A DNA stretch of 9,559 bases from DATJGR01 sp032124855 (GTDB lineage Bacteria > Pseudomonadota > Gammaproteobacteria > Pseudomonadales > Azotimanducaceae): contig JAQBCT010000202.1 in NCBI GenBank assembly GCA_032124855.1, positions 1 through 9,559 on the forward strand, given 5' to 3'. Below the pieces are notes generated by a model. The model ran no database searches and was not told the origin of the DNA. It saw only the letters and a list, made by a program, of their open reading frames with translations. Made by a program: the position numbers and the translations under genes. How positions within the stretch are numbered: the first letter of the stretch is position 1; each line of letters begins with the position of its first letter. This document shows positions 6,565 through 9,559 of the stretch, piece by piece.

Positions 6565-8058
6565 ATGAACCTGGTTGCCAACATCGAGCGCGTTGCGCTC
6601 AACCGGATGGATGCGGTTGCCTTCGACTGCGGTGACGCCGGTACGTTCACCTTTGCGGATCTGTTGGCGCGCAGCAATTTGTTCGCGCACGCGCTCATAG
6701 TAATGGGTGTCACGCCGGGTGATCGGGTTACGGTACAGCTGGAGAAGGAGATCGACGCTGTCTGGTTGTATCTGGCGGTGCTGCGCGTTGGCGCGATCTA
6801 CATGCCGCTCAACACGCTTTACACCGATGCCGAAATGGCCTACTTCATCGGTGACGCACAACCCTCGTTGATCGTCGTTGGTCGCGATCGGGCGCAGGCA
6901 ATCGAGGCAGTGGCGCGTGCTGCGAAGCTATCCGCCCGCGTGACCACACTGCAGATGATCAATCAAACCGCAGTACAGCGTACCCGTGAAACCGTGCTGG
7001 TTGATCGCGACGAAAACGACACGGCGGCGATCCTCTACACCTCGGGTACGACGGGCCGCTCGAAGGGGGCAATGCTCAGCCACGCCAATCTGCACTCGAA
7101 CGCTGCCACTCTGGTGGAGATCTGGGGATTCGATGCATCGGATGTCCTCGTGCACGCGCTGCCGATCTATCACGTGCATGGTCTGTTCGTCGCCTTGCAC
7201 TGCGCTTTGTTCGCCGGTGCCACGACCCGCTTCCTGACAAAATTCGAGATTGAATCCGTACTGGACGCGCTCGCCGGTGCAACCGTGTTCATGGGTGTCC
7301 CCACGTACTACACGCGATTATTGGCGGCGCCGGCGTTTCCGAGGCCCTCCATCGAATTGCGACTGTGGATATCGGGATCCGCACCGTTGCTCAGCGATAC
7401 CTTCACCGAGTTCCAACGTCGCACGGGTGCAGCGATTCTCGAGCGCTATGGCATGACGGAGGCGGGCATGATCACGTCGAATCCGCTGCGGGGTGAGCGT
7501 CTGCCCGGCACGGTGGGCGCGCCGCTGCCTGGGGTCGACGCGCGCGTGCGGCGCGCCGATGGTGTGCTGGCGGAGCCGGGTGAGCCCGGTGTGCTCGAGA
7601 TTGCGGGCCGCAATGTATTCGCTGGCTATTGGCGCAACGCGGACAAGACCGCGGCGGCTTTCACGACTGATCATTACTTCGTTACGGGTGATCTGGTGAC
7701 AGTGGATTCCGCCGGGGTTGTTACCATAGTCGGGCGTCAGACGGACCTCATCATCAGCGGTGGATTGAACGTGTACCCTAAAGAAGTCGAGGCGGAGATC
7801 GACGCGTTAGAAGGCGTACGCGAATCAGCCGTCATCGGTGTGCCCCATCCGGATTTTGGCGAAGGTGTTGTGGCCGTGGTGGACAGCGGCGAACAAATCC
7901 TCATCGAGACCGATGTGATCCGTCAGCTGCGTGTGAACCTGGCCAGTTTCAAAGTGCCCAAGCGTGTGCTCTTCGTGTCTGCGCTACCGCGCAATGCGAT
8001 GGGCAAGGTGCAGAAGAAAGCGCTGCGTGACACCTATGCCGCAATCTTCGAGGCTTGA
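6565..8058 (+). CDS. matB: Malonyl-CoA synthetase (MatB-like acyl-CoA synthetase)
   Basis: ANL-superfamily adenylating enzyme. MatB converts malonate, ATP and CoA to malonyl-CoA, AMP and pyrophosphate, supplying fatty-acid or polyketide synthesis or malonate use. The 497 residues match the family length. Seen in order: P-loop YTSGTTGRSKG (158-168), the MatB-typical HALPIYHVHGLF segment, SGSAPLL, ERYGMTE (293-299), TGDL with ribose-binding Asp376, hinge VGRQTDLIISGGLNVYPKE, ESAVIGVPHPDFGEG, and the C-terminal catalytic Lys481 in MGKVQKKALRDTY. HALPIYH.HGLF and the RYGMTE..M..SNP context are much closer to malonyl-CoA synthetases than to long-chain or acetyl-CoA ligases, but substrate choice still rests on resemblance. 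ATG 6565 has no clear ribosome site. No malonate decarboxylase or MatC transporter is in the window. It is the first gene of a tight cluster with the MORN protein and kinase. Confidence 0.9.
   Translation: MNLVANIERVALNRMDAVAFDCGDAGTFTFADLLARSNLFAHALIVMGVTPGDRVTVQLEKEIDAVWLYLAVLRVGAIYMPLNTLYTDAEMAYFIGDAQPSLIVVGRDRAQAIEAVARAAKLSARVTTLQMINQTAVQRTRETVLVDRDENDTAAILYTSGTTGRSKGAMLSHANLHSNAATLVEIWGFDASDVLVHALPIYHVHGLFVALHCALFAGATTRFLTKFEIESVLDALAGATVFMGVPTYYTRLLAAPAFPRPSIELRLWISGSAPLLSDTFTEFQRRTGAAILERYGMTEAGMITSNPLRGERLPGTVGAPLPGVDARVRRADGVLAEPGEPGVLEIAGRNVFAGYWRNADKTAAAFTTDHYFVTGDLVTVDSAGVVTIVGRQTDLIISGGLNVYPKEVEAEIDALEGVRESAVIGVPHPDFGEGVVAVVDSGEQILIETDVIRQLRVNLASFKVPKRVLFVSALPRNAMGKVQKKALRDTYAAIFEA
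8050..8053 (+). promoter_or_regulatory. Ribosome binding site of the MORN protein gene
   Basis: GAGG lies inside the last codons of matB, 6 nt before the ATG at 8060. It decides the start: the frame is open further upstream to 7964, but that would overlap matB by about 95 bases and would bury the signal peptide. Confidence 0.6.
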
Positions 8059-8059
8059 T

Positions 8060-9022
8060 ATGAAGTGGTCGCGGTTCATCAGCGTCTTGCTCCTTACCTG
8101 CGCGGCTGCGCCGGCGGTGGGCGAGTACCGCCATGTCGAATTGCCGAATGGCGACGTCTATCAAGGTGAGATCAGTCACGGTGTGCGCGACGGGCAGGGC
8201 ACGTACAACTGGGCCGACGGCAATCGTTACGTGGGTGAATACAGCAACGATCGGATGCACGGCACCGGCATCTACTACTGGCCGGACGGTCGCACGTATC
8301 AAGGCAGCTTCGAACAGGACCTGCGCCAGGGACACGGGGTACTGACCTGGGCCAACGGCGATCGCTACGAAGGCGACTTCAAGCAGGATCACATCTCGGG
8401 CCGCGGCGTATTCACCTGGGCCAACTCGGATCGATACGACGGGGATTTCGTCGGCGGTGAACGCACAGGGCAAGGCGTCTATACGTGGCGCAACGGCGAA
8501 CGCTACGAAGGTTCCTTCCAGGGCAATCAGCTGCAAGGCCACGGCAGTTTCAGTTGGCCGGACGGGCGGCGCTACGAGGGCCCGTTTGTCGCGGGCAAGA
8601 AGAGCGGCCGCGGCAAATTTGAATGGCCCAACGGGAACCGTTATGAAGGCCTCTTTGCCAACGATGCGCGTGATGGGATGGGCGTATTCTTCTGGCGAGA
8701 TGGAACGGTTTTCGAAGGTGCCTTCGAACGCAACAAGATGCACGGGTTCGGTATCAAGCGCGACGCCGCCGGTGGAGTCGGATTCCAGCAATGGAGGGAT
8801 GGCACCCTCGTCCTGACGGAGCCATTGGTCTTCGTTCCTCAGTGTCGGGTCACCATTGAGGGCCGCGAGTGGATGTTCAAGGCGTCCACCTGCATCAACG
8901 GCCTGGCGCACGGGCGAGGCCCGGCCGTGAGCCTGGATGGTGCCTTCTACATCCCTGCGGCGCATCTCGTGCTGGGTCGATTGGTGGAAGGTGACATTCG
9001 ACCGCTGCGTGCTAATGGTTGA
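8060..9022 (+). CDS. Exported MORN-repeat protein
   Basis: A 320-residue protein beginning MKWSRFISVLLLTCAAAPAVG, a signal peptide with a likely cleavage after Ala-Val-Gly at residue 21. Cys14 after LLLT is a poor lipobox because of Thr at -1, so a lipoprotein is less likely. Residues 34-240 are nine consecutive MORN repeats, each exactly 23 residues (pattern YxGxF...G.G...W.dG.r); the ninth is degenerate after GFG. Residues 241-320 form a separate C-terminal region with two cysteines (VPQC and ASTC), a GLAHGRGPAVSLDG segment that echoes a MORN half-repeat, and VLGRLVEGDIRPL at the end. MORN repeats make extended beta-hairpin sheets, often binding lipid or acting as scaffolds. The exact role here is unknown. 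Start is 1 nt after the matB stop; the end overlaps the kinase gene by 8 nt, so the genes are probably one operon. Confidence 0.92.
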   Translation: MKWSRFISVLLLTCAAAPAVGEYRHVELPNGDVYQGEISHGVRDGQGTYNWADGNRYVGEYSNDRMHGTGIYYWPDGRTYQGSFEQDLRQGHGVLTWANGDRYEGDFKQDHISGRGVFTWANSDRYDGDFVGGERTGQGVYTWRNGERYEGSFQGNQLQGHGSFSWPDGRRYEGPFVAGKKSGRGKFEWPNGNRYEGLFANDARDGMGVFFWRDGTVFEGAFERNKMHGFGIKRDAAGGVGFQQWRDGTLVLTEPLVFVPQCRVTIEGREWMFKASTCINGLAHGRGPAVSLDGAFYIPAAHLVLGRLVEGDIRPLRANG

Positions 9023-9559
9023 GCCACAGCTCGAGATTCCGGGTTACAGCATCGAACGCGAGGTGGGCCGCGGCGGCGTGGCACGCGTTTACCTGGCCGT
9101 GCAGAAGAAGTTTGGTCGCCTGGTGGCCGTGAAAGTCGTCTCACCTGAATACACATCCGACCCGACATTCGGTAAGCGCTTCGTCCGCGAGGCTCGCATC
9201 ATCGCGCAGCTCAGCCACCCCAACATCGTGCAGGTGCATGACGCAGGTGTGCACGGACAGTGCTACTACCTCGTCATGGAATACCTGCGCGGCGGCGATC
9301 TCAACCGGCGCCTGAAACGGGGCCTGCATATGCAGGCGGCAGTCTCGGTGGTCAAGGATATCGCCCGCGGACTCGATTCGGCCCACGCAAAGGGCTACGT
9401 GCATCGGGATATCAAGCCCGAGAACATTCTGTTCCGTGAAGATGGTTCGGCGGTGCTGTCGGATTTTGGCATCGCGCGGGTGATCCGCGACGGGTCCACC
9501 CTTACGCAGTCCGGCACGGTTGTGGGCACGCCGCAGTATATGAGCCCCGAGCAGGCGAC
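9015..9559 (+). CDS. Hanks-type Ser/Thr protein kinase, N-terminal part (runs off right edge)
   Basis: Eukaryotic-like Ser/Thr kinase of the PknB class, with 181 residues visible and no stop before the edge. All catalytic landmarks are present: glycine-rich loop GRGGVARVY (18-26), VAVK with Lys40, alpha-C Glu59 in FVREARI, hinge VMEYLRGGDL, catalytic loop HRDIKPEN (130-137, Asp132 and Asn137), SDFGIAR (Asp150), and the activation segment through GTPQYMSPEQ. The HRD arginine marks it as a kinase regulated by activation-loop phosphorylation, with Thr/Ser residues at 161-168 and Thr172 as candidates. The start is ATG 9015, overlapping the MORN stop by 8 nt; an in-frame GTG at 9009 is an alternative, and neither has a good ribosome site. 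Any transmembrane helix and sensor domain would lie beyond the window. Its overlap with a secreted MORN protein suggests a shared pathway, by inference. Confidence 0.94.
   Translation, partial: MVEPQLEIPGYSIEREVGRGGVARVYLAVQKKFGRLVAVKVVSPEYTSDPTFGKRFVREARIIAQLSHPNIVQVHDAGVHGQCYYLVMEYLRGGDLNRRLKRGLHMQAAVSVVKDIARGLDSAHAKGYVHRDIKPENILFREDGSAVLSDFGIARVIRDGSTLTQSGTVVGTPQYMSPEQA

Noticed and set aside
7949..8965. A 338-codon minus-strand open frame opposite the MORN gene, with repeat-like VGPG segments
   Set aside because: Its periodicity is the complement of the 23-residue MORN repeats. The plus-strand protein has clear family motifs, and this frame has no recognisable domain.

Overview
The window is GC-rich, densely coded chromosomal DNA, almost certainly from a proteobacterium and most likely a gammaproteobacterium. 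The evidence is an Escherichia-type LexA-like operator, a FAN1 nuclease coupled to a DinG-like helicase, and gene content that is otherwise metabolic and regulatory. I cannot name the genus. There are no tRNA or rRNA genes, CRISPR arrays, insertion sequences or gene-free stretches longer than about 100 bases.

Layout: (1) 1-155, minus strand: the N-terminal end of an unrecognised gene that continues off the left edge. (2) About 156-244: a short divergent intergenic region with a consensus -10 box and a LexA-like operator in the promoter spacer. (3) 245-4189, plus strand: a two-gene DNA-repair operon. It holds a FAN1-type VRR-NUC nuclease and, overlapping it by 4 nt, an XPD/DinG-like Fe-S helicase with an N-terminal PD-(D/E)XK (Cas4-like) nuclease domain. 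The helicase reading frame is broken by an apparent one-base insertion in a C run at 2097-2100. (4) 4223-5650, plus: pyruvate kinase. (5) 5647-6474, minus: a TauE/SafE-family membrane transporter whose stop codon overlaps that of pyruvate kinase. (6) 6565-9559, plus: a compact cluster of malonyl-CoA synthetase (matB-like), an exported nine-repeat MORN protein and a Hanks-type Ser/Thr kinase cut by the right edge. The junctions in this cluster are a 1-nt gap and an 8-nt overlap.

Working hypotheses: the FAN1-helicase pair looks like a DNA-damage-inducible crosslink-repair unit, with nuclease and helicase partners that resemble the eukaryotic FAN1/FANCJ pair. The MORN-kinase pair looks like an envelope-sensing or envelope-organising module that shares a transcript with a fatty-acid/malonate activation enzyme. 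Pyruvate kinase and the transporter appear to be ordinary housekeeping genes between the two units.
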